Below are positions 16,640-26,900 of a stretch of DNA of 64,000 nt, one piece after another (positions within the stretch are counted from its first letter, which is position 1; the number at the start of each line of letters is the position of its first letter). A program made the translations under genes and the position numbers. The DNA lies in NCBI RefSeq assembly GCF_900114165.1, contig NZ_FOSB01000014.1, forward strand, positions 35,975-99,974. Direction: 5' to 3'. The notes beneath the pieces are model-generated. The model searched no databases. It saw only the letters and a program-made list of their open reading frames with translations, and was not told the origin of the DNA. This DNA is from Halobacillus dabanensis. Lineage in GTDB: Bacteria > Bacillota > Bacilli > Bacillales > Halobacillaceae.

Positions 16640-19447
16640 TTAGCTCCTTTGGGAATAAGATTTTAAAAAATGTCGTTCAAATGTTTTGGTCGGCAAAGGT
16701 TGGCTATAATAAAAACCTTGGATCCAATGACAACCATGTTGAGCTAGGAAAACGGCTTGTTCTGCTTGTTCCACACCTTCTGCTATGACATTCACCCCTA
16801 AACTGTCTGCTAAGGTGATGATGGTTTTGGTAATGGCAGCATTTTTTTTATTAGTTGTGACATCGTCGATGAAAGATTTGTCGATTTTCAGTGTATCGAC
16901 AGGGAAGTCTTTTAAATAACCAAGGGAGGAATATCCTGTTCCAAAATCATCAATCGAAATTTGGATGCCTAGACCCTTCAACTCTCCAATGGTCTTCAAC
17001 GTTTGTTCGGTATTATGGATAATCAGGTTCTCTGTCAGTTCGAGCTCCAGGTGGTATGGCGGCAGGTCTGTCTCGTGTAAAATGTCAGCAACCACTTGGA
17101 CAATCTCCTTCTGGTTGAATTGTTGTGGTGATAAATTAGCAGATATGATCAGTTCTGTGTAACCTGCTTCTTCCCATATTTTCATCTGTTTGCATGCTTG
17201 CCGGATCACCCATTCTCCTAGCAGAGTAATTAATCCTGTTTCTTCTGCGAGAGGGATGAAGTGTCCTGGAGAGAGAGTTCCAAGTTCAGGATGGTTCCAA
17301 CGAATCAATGATTCCATTCCAATCAAATCATTTGTTCGGGCATCAAACTTCGGCTGGTAATAGAGTTCGAATTCATTTCCTTTTTGCAGTGCTTTGAAGA
17401 GGTCGTTTTCAAGTTGGATTTGTTCTACAGCCTGGTTTTCAATGTCTGAGGAAAACAACTGATAACAGTTGCCGGCAAACTCCTTCGCTTTATACATCGC
17501 GACATCCGCCTGTTTAATTAATGTTTCCGCATTATCCCCGCTTTCCGGGAAAATGCTGACCCCGATACTTGTTTTCATAGCTATCTCTTGACCAGAAATC
17601 ACGAACGGGTCATCAAATACTTGGAGGATTTTTTTCGCGCAACTGATTGCTTCTTCTTTTTTTTCAATAGTAGGAAGGAGGATGATGAATTCATCACCGC
17701 CCTGCCTCGAGACAGTCGCTTCTTTCGGAATAGCTTTTTGTAGCCGTTTGGCCACTTTCCGTAATACTTGATCGCCAAAACTATGACCAAAAGTATCGTT
17801 GATTTTTTTGAAGCGATCGAGGTCTAGAAATAAAATCGCTAACGGTTTATTTGTTAAAGCAGCATATGTTAATGCTTGACTGAGCCGGTCTTCAAACAAA
17901 ACACGGTTTGGTACGTTAGTGACACTGTCGTAATAAGCATGATATTTGATTTTTTCTTCCATTTGTTTACGTGCGGTCACATCTTTAAAAGTGACGACAT
18001 AACCAATCGTCCATTCGCCTTCTTTTTTTGGTGTGATTACATACTCCACAGGAATCGTATCTCCGTCTTTTTTATAGAAGAGATGGTCATGATCACTGAG
18101 GTTTTTCTGTTCCTCGTATTGCTCAATAAACGACCCTGTATGAACGCTCTCCCATTGAAACACGGCAGAGTAGGGGGCACCGATAATATCCTCTTCATTC
18201 TCATAGCCTAAAAGAGAGGTGGCGGAAGGGTTTGCGAATGTGATGCGGCCATTTAAGTCGAGGCCGAAAATCCCTTCCCCTGCGGATTGGAGAATCAACT
18301 CTTTTTCACGGCTGATTTTCTTCAATTCTGTAATGGCACCTTCTAATTCCTCATTTTTCTTTGTGAGTTCTGAGGTGCGGTCATGGATGATCATTTCTTG
18401 TTTTTCCATATAGAGAAGGTTGAATAGGACGGGAGCGGTAGTATCGACAATGGACTCAGCCAATTGTTTTACTGAATCTGGATACACTTTGTTGGGTTCA
18501 TTCAAATTTACGATAGCTATGGCTCCGAGCACTTCCCCGAGGGAAACGAGCGGAATCATATAAAGCCCTTTCATTCCAAATTTCTCACAAATGTCCTTGT
18601 TGGTTCGTGGGTCATCGAACACATCTGGAATCATGATCGATGTCTTTGTCTGAACAACTTCCTGGAAGAGAAGATCTTCATTATGGTTGAAATCCATCTG
18701 CTTGTGGGTAGCTTTCCAATCCTCTTCCGACCAGTCACTGTTTTTGCTGAGACTGGCTGGGCTCAAGTGATATTCAGCAACAGGATCAACAAAGTGGGCT
18801 CCGATATTCGGATTTTCCAGCACTTCCCCTAAATAGTGAAAACATTTGTCGAGCGCTTCTTGTAAGGAAGAGCATAAGGAAAGGTCTCGCGTCACATTCA
18901 GTAACAGTTGTTTTTCAGAGATTAGTTTTTCTTTTCTCGTCAAATTGTTAGCATTACGGATCGCTACTGCAGCCATGTTCACATACGCTTTGACAGATTC
19001 TATTTCAGACTCCGACAAGTTCATCGGTGTACCATAATCAAATAGGAAAACAAGTCCGTACAGTTCGTTTTCATAAGAGATCGGCGCAACGAGCAGGGAA
19101 TTGATTTTGAAAGCTTGTACTGCTCGTTGATCAGGACGATTATCTTTGGATGTATCAGGTATGTAAATGGCTTCATGGGTGTCAATGACTTCTTTTGCCA
19201 GGGAGTCGTAGGCAGGATCGACGATATGCATATCGAGTGTCATCCCATTGATTAAGGCTGGTTTTCCCACATAACCTTGGTATGTACCATCTTCCCGAGG
19301 CAGGTAGATACCTACCGAATCGCACCGCATGATTTCTTCAGATATGGCTGTGACCACGTGTTCTAAGACTTCGCGCAAATCAAGCTCCGTATTAATCAGC
19401 TTAGTGATCTGTGCAAGTCGAGAATATCTAGTTTGTTCTTCAGCCAT
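16640..19447 (-). CDS. GAF-GAF-PAS-GGDEF-EAL cyclic di-GMP signalling protein
   Basis: A cytosolic protein of about 935 residues with no membrane span: two GAF sensor domains (about 10-165 and 190-345), a short coiled linker, a PAS domain (about 385-495), a GGDEF domain and an EAL domain. The cyclase motif RQGGDEF (about residue 582) is intact; an RxxD inhibitory site before it is not seen. The phosphodiesterase motif reads ESLIRW in place of EALxRW, with DDFGTGYSSLGYL and the distal Glu in IAEGVE kept, so both activities are possible. Start chosen at ATG 19447 because GGAGG sits eight bases before it; the longer frame to 19471 has none. It is co-transcribed with the TPP enzyme. Confidence 0.92.
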   Translation of the reverse strand: MAEEQTRYSRLAQITKLINTELDLREVLEHVVTAISEEIMRCDSVGIYLPREDGTYQGYVGKPALINGMTLDMHIVDPAYDSLAKEVIDTHEAIYIPDTSKDNRPDQRAVQAFKINSLLVAPISYENELYGLVFLFDYGTPMNLSESEIESVKAYVNMAAVAIRNANNLTRKEKLISEKQLLLNVTRDLSLCSSLQEALDKCFHYLGEVLENPNIGAHFVDPVAEYHLSPASLSKNSDWSEEDWKATHKQMDFNHNEDLLFQEVVQTKTSIMIPDVFDDPRTNKDICEKFGMKGLYMIPLVSLGEVLGAIAIVNLNEPNKVYPDSVKQLAESIVDTTAPVLFNLLYMEKQEMIIHDRTSELTKKNEELEGAITELKKISREKELILQSAGEGIFGLDLNGRITFANPSATSLLGYENEEDIIGAPYSAVFQWESVHTGSFIEQYEEQKNLSDHDHLFYKKDGDTIPVEYVITPKKEGEWTIGYVVTFKDVTARKQMEEKIKYHAYYDSVTNVPNRVLFEDRLSQALTYAALTNKPLAILFLDLDRFKKINDTFGHSFGDQVLRKVAKRLQKAIPKEATVSRQGGDEFIILLPTIEKKEEAISCAKKILQVFDDPFVISGQEIAMKTSIGVSIFPESGDNAETLIKQADVAMYKAKEFAGNCYQLFSSDIENQAVEQIQLENDLFKALQKGNEFELYYQPKFDARTNDLIGMESLIRWNHPELGTLSPGHFIPLAEETGLITLLGEWVIRQACKQMKIWEEAGYTELIISANLSPQQFNQKEIVQVVADILHETDLPPYHLELELTENLIIHNTEQTLKTIGELKGLGIQISIDDFGTGYSSLGYLKDFPVDTLKIDKSFIDDVTTNKKNAAITKTIITLADSLGVNVIAEGVEQAEQAVFLAQHGCHWIQGFYYSQPLPTKTFERHFLKSYSQRS

Positions 19448-19540
19448 TTGAAAAACCTCCATAGTTGTCATGTTTTGATAAAGTTCGACTATTATAATGA
19501 ACTTCCTGCAAAAGTTCGGGATTTTTTACAAAAAAACAAT

Positions 19541-19579
19541 GAAAAAGACACAAAAGTAAGCCTCTTCTGTGTCTTTTTC
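19541..19579 (-). terminator. Terminator of the siderophore-binding protein gene
   Basis: The stem GAAAAAGACACA / TGTGTCTTTTTC is followed on the minus strand by T-rich sequence, downstream of the gene ending at 19706. Bases 19580-19705 hold no gene; gtcttccctgtggaaagcga at 19600 resembles a piece of the dispersed repeats. Confidence 0.7.
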
Positions 19580-19705
19580 CAATAATATTAAGATGCCGTC
19601 TTCCCTGTGGAAAGCGATTAGCTTCCTAAGCCCGCTTTGCACCCATGAGATGTATCGAATCTAATTCCTTCCGATAAAGGGTGCTTTGATGGTGGGAGAT
19701 GCTGA

Positions 19706-20668
19706 TTATTTAAGGGTTTCTACGATTTTATTAATCGACATTTCATGAGCAAGGACACCATCGATCGTCCAGTGGCTCGGATCATTCATTGTATAAACTT
19801 GGTCATTTTGCACAGCAGGAGTGTTCTGCCAAACCGAACTGTTTTCTAAAACCTCAAAACCTGCCTCTCCTTCATTTCCAATAAGGAACACGTGCTCCGC
19901 GTCTATTTGCCCGAGTTTTTCTAAAGCGACCGGATTCCACTCTGCGCCTTCTTCGGGAAGGTTCTCAACGAATTCCGGCTTTGTGATTCCCATGTCGTTA
20001 TAAAAGATTTCTGCACCGTAGCGGTTTTCATCAAATACGTAAAATTGTTCGCCCATTGTCCAGACGAAAGCAACAGACTCGTCGCCGATACTTTCTTCTA
20101 TGGTGTTGGAAGCTTCTTCGACTTTTTTGTCGAAATCAGTGAGCACTTCTTCCGCTTTTTCTTGCTTATCCAGAATTTCTCCCATTGTAGTCAGTTGTTC
20201 TCTCCAATTCGCACTGGTTTCTTGCTCAAACACGTAAGTAGGAGCGATGTTGGAATAATCTTCGTAGCTTCCGTTTTGGAGCGCGGAAGGACCGCTGAAA
20301 ATAATCAAATCGGGATTTTGTTCAATCGTTTGTTCAATTGGAAGATCATAACCGATTTTAGGCACACCTTCAAGCTGTGGCTGCAAATAGTCAAGCACTG
20401 TATCACCAATGGACCATTGTGCAACTGGCTCTACTCCCAGGGCTAAAAGGGAATCTTCTAAGTAGGGGGCAATTATGCGTTCAGGTTGTTCAGATAATGT
20501 GATTTCACCTGATGCATGGGTCAATGTACGTTCCGTCGTTTCCTCTGTACCTTCATCATTCGCACTCTCATTTGATTCTGTTTCATCTGAACCGTCGCTG
20601 CTACATCCAGTTGCCAGTAAGGCAATCAGCAACAGGCCTGTTATGTAAAGGGTTACTTTTTTACTCAT
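19706..20668 (-). CDS. Iron-siderophore ABC transporter substrate-binding lipoprotein
   Basis: A 320-residue exported lipoprotein. The signal peptide ends in the lipobox LLATGC (Cys at about residue 22), followed by an acidic Ser/Glu-rich linker and then a type III periplasmic-binding fold (FecB/FhuD family). The latter shows GEITLSEQPERIIAPYLED, IEQNPDLIIFSG and the C-terminal NDPSHWTIDGVLAHEM. It resembles the Bacillus YfiY/YhfQ group. AGGAGG precedes the ATG. It is divergent from the permease genes across a shared Fur box, so iron starvation should induce both. The siderophore is not identified; the Trp-rich C-terminus gives no answer. Confidence 0.9.
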   Translation of the reverse strand: MSKKVTLYITGLLLIALLATGCSSDGSDETESNESANDEGTEETTERTLTHASGEITLSEQPERIIAPYLEDSLLALGVEPVAQWSIGDTVLDYLQPQLEGVPKIGYDLPIEQTIEQNPDLIIFSGPSALQNGSYEDYSNIAPTYVFEQETSANWREQLTTMGEILDKQEKAEEVLTDFDKKVEEASNTIEESIGDESVAFVWTMGEQFYVFDENRYGAEIFYNDMGITKPEFVENLPEEGAEWNPVALEKLGQIDAEHVFLIGNEGEAGFEVLENSSVWQNTPAVQNDQVYTMNDPSHWTIDGVLAHEMSINKIVETLK

Positions 20669-20698
20669 TTGTTTGTTCCTCCTAAAAGTTTATGGTAA

Positions 20699-20718
20699 GA
20701 TAATGATAATCATTATCA
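20699..20718. promoter_or_regulatory. Fur box
   Basis: GATAATGATAATCATTATC (20699-20717) is identical to the classical 19-bp Fur consensus and contains the perfect 7-1-7 core TGATAATcATTATCA (20704-20718). It lies between the divergent binding-protein and permease genes and can repress both. Confidence 0.95.
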
Positions 20719-20766
20719 ATGATAGTGTCAACTAGATTGATACATATTCGGAGAGGGTCGCTGGCA

Positions 20767-21813
20767 GTGGAGGATAAGAAACAGACAGAACGAACAGAAT
20801 TGGATGGACTAGCTGGTAAGCAATGGCGAGCAGGGATGATTTTTATTGGGACGAGTGTACTGTTGGTGATAGCCATGGCACTGTCGATTTCTGTTGGCGT
20901 TACAGATATCGATTTCAAAACAGTGTGGGAATCGGTTTTTGCTTTCGTTCCCGAATCGACCAATCACCAGGTGATCCGGGAGCTCCGCCTCCCGCGTGCT
21001 TTGGCAGCCGCTCTTGTCGGAGCTTTCCTGGCTGTTTCTGGGGCAATCATGCAAGGATTGACGAGAAACCCGCTCGCTTCTCCATCTATTATGGGTGTGA
21101 CACATGGGGCGGCTTTTGCTTTAATTCTGGCGATTGTTTTTTTCCCGGCAATAAGTAACATCGGTATGACTTTCGCTGCTTTTATCGGAGCGGGGCTTGG
21201 GGTCATTCTTGTCTTTGCTGTCGGTTCGTTTTCGAAGGGAGGTTTGACCCCGGCAAAGCTGGCGCTAGCTGGGGTAGCGATCGGAGGAATGCTCAGTTCC
21301 TTATCCTCCGCAATTTCTTTGCACTTTCAAGTCGCCAAACAGATGAGTTTCTGGTATGCAGGCGGGCTTACGGCGACGGATTGGTTATCAGTGGAGATTT
21401 TGCTGGTTGCTGGAGCAATCGGATTGACGCTTGCTTTATTTATCTCACGTTCTGTGACCATATTAAGTCTCGGTGATGAGGTGTCCAAAGGGCTTGGACA
21501 AAATACATTAGTCGTCAAAGCCTTAGGCGTCATCGTCGTTTTTATTTTGACAGGGGCAGCTGTCTCTATGGCAGGTACTGTCGGATTTATCGGACTTGTT
21601 ATTCCCCATGTGGCAAGATATTTCGTAGGAACCGATTACCGATTGATCATTCCTGTCTCTGCTGTGTTCGGGAGTTTGCTTCTTGTCATTTCAGATATCG
21701 GTGCACGACTTGTGAATGCACCTTTTGAAACACCGGTTGGTGCAATAACGGCTTGTATTGGAGTCCCTTTCTTCCTATACCTTGCACGTAAAGAAGGGAG
21801 GGGAGAGATATGA
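20767..21813 (+). CDS. Iron-siderophore ABC transporter permease (FecCD family), first subunit
   Basis: About 348 residues with around ten membrane segments and FecCD/BtuC motifs: IRELRLPRALAAALVGAFLAVSG near residue 75, MQGLTRNPLASPSIMGV, and the ATPase-contact region FIGLVIPHVAR near the end. The start is GTG at 20767, eight bases after GGAGAGGG; the longer frame from 20719 would begin directly at the Fur box. It overlaps the second permease by ATGA. It pairs with that permease and with the divergent binding protein. No ATPase gene is near, so a YusV/FhuC-type ATPase elsewhere is expected. Confidence 0.92.
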   Translation: MEDKKQTERTELDGLAGKQWRAGMIFIGTSVLLVIAMALSISVGVTDIDFKTVWESVFAFVPESTNHQVIRELRLPRALAAALVGAFLAVSGAIMQGLTRNPLASPSIMGVTHGAAFALILAIVFFPAISNIGMTFAAFIGAGLGVILVFAVGSFSKGGLTPAKLALAGVAIGGMLSSLSSAISLHFQVAKQMSFWYAGGLTATDWLSVEILLVAGAIGLTLALFISRSVTILSLGDEVSKGLGQNTLVVKALGVIVVFILTGAAVSMAGTVGFIGLVIPHVARYFVGTDYRLIIPVSAVFGSLLLVISDIGARLVNAPFETPVGAITACIGVPFFLYLARKEGRGEI

Positions 21814-22814
21814 GGGAAAAACGCTTTTCTCTGACTCTAGGGGTTCTATTCCTTTTACTAGGTATAATGGTTCTTATCAGTTTGAATATGGGTGTTGTCC
21901 AAATCGCTCCTCTGGATGTATTGAAAACATTAATAGGAAATGGTACGGAGAGACAGAAACTTGTATTGCTTGATTTCCGTCTTCCATCGATGTTTCTCGC
22001 TTTATTTGTCGGGGCCGGGCTCGGAGTTTCGGGTGCCATTCTCCAGGGGATTACCCAAAATGATTTAGCTGACCCAGGCATTCTTGGTATCAATACAGGA
22101 GCAGGCTTTGCTGTCATTATTTATATTTTCTTTTTCCAACAGTCGATGGCGATGGTTAGTGGGATCGGTATTTATATTTTGCCTGTGTTTGCGATTGTAG
22201 GAGCTTTTGCAGCTGCTTTAATTGTTTATGCTTTAGCATGGAAAAAAGGTGTGAACCCGATTCGCTTAATTTTGGTCGGTATCGGAGTGAATGCCGGATT
22301 CAGTGCAGCGTTGATCATTTTTCAAGTGAAAATGAACCCACAGGACTTCAACCAGGCGCTTGTCTGGTTGGCCGGGGACCTCTGGATGGGAAGTTGGAAT
22401 TTAGTTTTTGCGGTTGTTCCGGTTGTCATCTGTCTTATTGGGTGGACGATCTACAAGTCTAAGACTTTGAACATTATGAATCTCGGGGACGCGATGTCTA
22501 TGGGATTGGGAGTCCGGGTTGAAAAAGAACGGCGTGCCTTTCTGTTAATAGCTGTCGGGCTTGCCGGTCTCTGCGTCGCAGCAGGGGGCGGTATTGCATT
22601 TCTTGGGCTCGTCGCACCGCATGTCGCACGTCGGATTGTCGGACCGAAACATGAACGGATGGTTCCCGTCGCTGCTTTGATTGGAGCGATGTTTTTAGTA
22701 ATGGCAGATACGATCGGAAAAAATATCATCGCACCCGCTGAAATTCCAGTGGGGATTGTCGTTTCGATCATCAGTACCCCTTATTTTGTCTACTTGCTTA
22801 TGAAAACCCAATAG
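21810..22814 (+). CDS. Iron-siderophore ABC transporter permease (FecCD family), second subunit
   Basis: A 334-residue FecCD-family permease with about ten membrane segments. It carries the family motifs FRLPSMFLALFVGAGLGVSG, LQGITQNDLADPGILGI and FLGLVAPHVARRIVG. It starts at the ATG of an ATGA overlap, behind AGGGAGGGGAGAG, so its translation is coupled to the first permease and the two are expected to form a heterodimer. It is followed 19 bases later by the YcgT-like reductase in the same Fur-controlled operon. Confidence 0.92.
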   Translation: MREKRFSLTLGVLFLLLGIMVLISLNMGVVQIAPLDVLKTLIGNGTERQKLVLLDFRLPSMFLALFVGAGLGVSGAILQGITQNDLADPGILGINTGAGFAVIIYIFFFQQSMAMVSGIGIYILPVFAIVGAFAAALIVYALAWKKGVNPIRLILVGIGVNAGFSAALIIFQVKMNPQDFNQALVWLAGDLWMGSWNLVFAVVPVVICLIGWTIYKSKTLNIMNLGDAMSMGLGVRVEKERRAFLLIAVGLAGLCVAAGGGIAFLGLVAPHVARRIVGPKHERMVPVAALIGAMFLVMADTIGKNIIAPAEIPVGIVVSIISTPYFVYLLMKTQ

Positions 22815-22833
22815 AAAAAAGGAGTTTGCAATT

Positions 22834-23814
22834 ATGGAAGATTTGTATGATGTAACGATCATAGGTGGAGGCACGACGGGGCTTTACTCTGCCTTTTATA
22901 GCGGAATGCGGGATATGAAGACGAAAGTGGTGGAATATCAACCAAGTGTTGGCGGTAAGGTCTCCTTTTTTTATCCAGAGAAGAAAGTTTATGATGTCGG
23001 TGGACTTCCTGGAATTACAGGGGAAGATCTTGTACAGAACGTGACAGAACAGGCAGAAAGTATGGAGCCGACATTTGTGACAGGGATGAAGGTTGCCTCT
23101 ATCGAAAAGCGAGAGGACGGGGTTTTCGTACTGATGACAGAAAACGGGGAAGAGCATTTTTCTAAAACGGTGCTAATCGCTTCTGGATTGGGAACGTTCG
23201 AAATGCAGCCATTAAAAGTAAAAAACAGCAAACGTTATGATGGGAAACAAATTCATTATACGATCCAAAACCTCGAGCAATACCGGGATCAGAAAGTTGT
23301 GGTCGTTTCACAAAATCGTGTTGGCATCGATTGGTCTCTAGCGCTGGAAGGAGTCGCCGAAGAAGTGCATATCGTCAATCGCAGCGATGAATTCAAAGCT
23401 GTATATGAGCAGGATGTAGAAAAACTAGAATCCTCTTCCGTAAGAATTCATAAGGAACGGGAAATCAATGAGGTGCATGGGGACGATAGGATGACTGGAA
23501 TTGTACTCGATGACGGGACGGTTTTAGATGTCGATCATATCCTCGTATACGAAGGGTTGCAAATTGATAAAAGTTTGTATGACGAATGGGGATTGGAGAC
23601 GGATAAAGGCCGGATTCCTGTTACTACTGACATGGGTGCAAGCATTCCTGGTGTGTTTGTAGCTGGTGATGCTGCTGTTTATCCGAGTAAGACGATGTTG
23701 ATTGGGTCAGGGTTCAATGAAGCGATGGCGGCTGTAAATAGTGCCGCGAAGTATCTTGATCCAAAAGCGAAAGCTCAAGTATATAGTACGGTGATTTATA
23801 AGCATAAAGAGTGA
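22834..23814 (+). CDS. Ferredoxin-NADP reductase/thioredoxin reductase-like flavoprotein (YcgT-like)
   Basis: A 326-residue FAD protein of the type 2 ferredoxin:NADP oxidoreductase family (YumC, YcgT). The FAD-binding start IIGGGTTGLYSAFYSGM and the closing FVAGDAAVYPSKTMLIGSG are intact. The second Rossmann motif, normally GGGxSAxDWA for NADPH, here reads VVSQNRVGIDWSLAL and has lost its glycines, so NADPH binding may be altered. As the last gene of a siderophore-uptake operon it may reduce the incoming ferric siderophore or supply electrons for that, an inference from context. AAAAGGAG precedes the ATG. Confidence 0.85.
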   Translation: MEDLYDVTIIGGGTTGLYSAFYSGMRDMKTKVVEYQPSVGGKVSFFYPEKKVYDVGGLPGITGEDLVQNVTEQAESMEPTFVTGMKVASIEKREDGVFVLMTENGEEHFSKTVLIASGLGTFEMQPLKVKNSKRYDGKQIHYTIQNLEQYRDQKVVVVSQNRVGIDWSLALEGVAEEVHIVNRSDEFKAVYEQDVEKLESSSVRIHKEREINEVHGDDRMTGIVLDDGTVLDVDHILVYEGLQIDKSLYDEWGLETDKGRIPVTTDMGASIPGVFVAGDAAVYPSKTMLIGSGFNEAMAAVNSAAKYLDPKAKAQVYSTVIYKHKE

Positions 23815-23817
23815 TAG

Positions 23818-23861
23818 AAAAAAGCCCGAACCGCCAATGTGAGCGTGGTTCGGGTTTTTTT
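23818..23861. terminator. Bidirectional terminator between the iron operon and metH
   Basis: The stem AGCCCGAACC / GGTTCGGGTT with A's on one side and T's on the other lies between two convergent operons. Confidence 0.9.
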
Positions 23862-23912
23862 CCTTTTTTGTAAGAGCTGGAAAGGAATATAATCCGAATC
23901 CAACTGAAAAGG

Positions 23913-26900
23913 TTAAATGACATTAAAATAACGTGCTTCTGGATGGGCGAAAACCATTGCAGTTACGGATGCTTCTGGTTCCATCATGCACTCTTCCGTC
24001 AACTCGATGCCGATGTCTTCCGGACGGAGGAGCTGGAACAACTTTTTCTGATCATCAAGGTCCGGACAGGCTGGGTATCCGAATGAATAACGCTGGCCCT
24101 GGTATTTCGCAGAAAATCGCTCTTGCATTGTAAAATCAGTAGGATCTGGGAAGCCCCACTTATCGCGAATCTGCTGGTGTACCTGCTCTGCTAATCCTTC
24201 CGCGGTTTCAAGGGCTAATGCTTGAATCGCATGACTTTCCAAGTAATGCCCTTGTTCTTTCAGCTCGACAGCCCGCTTGCGGATGCCTTTTCCAGCCGTG
24301 ACGGCGAAAAACCCGACATAATCCATTTCGCCACTATCAACCGATCGTAAATAATCGGCCAAACATAAGAATGGCTCTTTGTTTTGTCTTGGGAAGGTGA
24401 AACGTTCGATGACTGTCTCTTGATCTTTCGGGTCGTAAATCAGTACATCGTCTCCATCGGATTGTGCTGGGTAAAAGCGGTACATGGCAGTAGGCTGTAT
24501 CCATGCTTCCGTTTTTGCTCTTGCTAATAATCCATCTACAACCCCTTTTAGATGAACTGCTTTTTCGTTTCCCTCAGCGAGCAGTTTATTGAATTTTCCC
24601 TTTAGCCCGAGATGATGCCCGATGAGCATCTGCATGTTGATGTAAGGTTCGATATGGGCGACAGGATGCTCGCGAATGACATGCTTTTCAAAATCGTGTG
24701 GTTGGTATACAGGTACGGTCTTAGATACGGACGATTTCGGTTTTACAGCAACAGCCGTACCGCCCGTGTCTTTAGGAGCAGTTTTGGTAACACGTGAAAG
24801 GGCTGCCGCTTGTTTTTCCGCCTGTTCTCCAAGAAATTGATCACGCTGATCATCATTACTGAGCTGATTTGAGATGGAAAGACCATCCATGGCATCCTTC
24901 GCATATAGGACAGGGCCCCCATACTCGGGGGAAATTTTCGTATGGGTGAACTTCCGGGAAAGAGCAGCACCACCGACGAGGATCGGTAAGTCGATTTCCT
25001 GCTGCTTCAAATCCTGAGCTGTTAATACCATTTGTTGGGCAGATTTGACGAGCAAACCAGACAGCCCCACAATTGTAGGTTCTTCCTGTTTGATTTGCTG
25101 GATCAACTCTGCCGGTGTAACCTTGATCCCTAAGTCGACGACATCGAACCCATTGTTGCTCAAAATAATTTCCACAAGGTTTTTGCCGATGTCATGTACA
25201 TCCCCTTTAACGGTTGCAAGCAATACCTTTCCTTTTTTGTTCGATGTGTCGCCTTTTTCCATATGTGGTTCCAAATAGGCGACAGACGTCTTCATTACTT
25301 CAGCGCTTTGTAAAACTTCCGCGACGATGAGTTGATTGTCATTGAACAGGCGGCCAACTTCTGCCATACCGTCCATTAACGGTCCATTAATGATAGCAAG
25401 AGGCGTTTCATATTCGGCCAGCGCTTTTTCTAAATCAGGCAAAAGACCTTCTTTTGTCCCTTCTACAACGTAATGAGCAAGGCGCTCCGCGAGGGTCATC
25501 GTGGACGTCGGTACTTTAGTTTCTTTTTTCTTACCTCTATAAAAAGCGGTGAATGAAGCCAGGGTCTCCTCACTTGTTTGGAAAAGGAGCTCATCGGCTA
25601 AGTCGATTTCTTCCGCGGCAATGGATGCATAACGTTCTAGTTTTTCTGTATTAACGATCGCGTAATCGAGTCCTGCCTTGGTGCAATGATACAAGTATAC
25701 AGCGTTCAATATTTCGCGGCCGACGGGTGGCAATCCGAAGGAGACGTTACTGACGCCGAGAACGGTCTGACATAAAGGGAGGTGTTCTTTGATCAGTCGT
25801 ATCCCTTCAACCGTTGCCTCTGCCGAACCGATATACTGTTCATCCCCTGTACCGACAGGGAAAACGAGGGGATCAAAGATAATGTCCTGTGGGTTTATGT
25901 TGTATTCTTCGACGAGAATATCATGTGACCGTTGAGCGATTTCAAGTTTCCTTTGTGCTGTGACAGCCATGCCTTCTTCATCGATCGTCCCCACCACTAG
26001 TGCTGCACCGTACTGTTTGACGAACGGGAGCACTTCCTTGAACCGTTCTTCCCCGTCTTCTAAGTTGATGGAGTTAATGATCACTTTCCCTTGCGAATAG
26101 GTAAGTGCTTTCTCTATGACATCGACATCGGTCGAGTCGATTACGAGTGGAACTTTAACCTTGTTGACGACTTGTTTCATGAATGCTTCCATGTCCTGGA
26201 TTTCGTCGCGGTCCGGGTCAGCCAGACAAATATCGATGACCTGTGCCCCTTTTTTCACTTGAGCACGGGCAATCTCGGAAGCTTCTTCAAACTTCCCTTC
26301 TGCAATTAGACGCTTAAATTTCCTTGAGCCGATGACGTTTGTGCGTTCGCCGACGAGAATCGGGCGATCCCCGGGATCATCATAGATCAGTGGCTCAATG
26401 CCAGAGACTGCGTGAGCATGAGCGTCAGGAGCTGTTCGTGGCTGGTATTTTTCAACCGCTTCCGCAATGGCACGGATGTGTTCAGGTGTGGTTCCGCAAC
26501 AGCCACCGACAACGTTCAGCCATCCTTTTTCAGCAAAACCAGCCACTTTTGCAGCGAGCGATTCCGGAGTTTCATGGTAAACGCCTTCTTCGTCGGGAAG
26601 GCCAGCGTTCGGGTAGCAACTGACTGCTGTTGTTGCGAGCTCAGACAAGGAACGGAGGTGGTCACGCATGAACTCCGGGCCTGTTGCACAGTTCAATCCG
26701 ACAACACTCGGTTTCATATGCTCTAGGGAAAGATAAAAGGCTTCAATGCTTTGACCGGCGAGGGTCGTCCCCATTGGTTCGATCGTTCCGGATACTATCA
26801 ACGGCATTTCTTTTTGCAAGTCTTCGGTTGCCTTAGTAATACCTAAGAATGCCGCTTTCACATTAAGCATATCTTGACTCGTTTCTAATAAAAGGATGTC

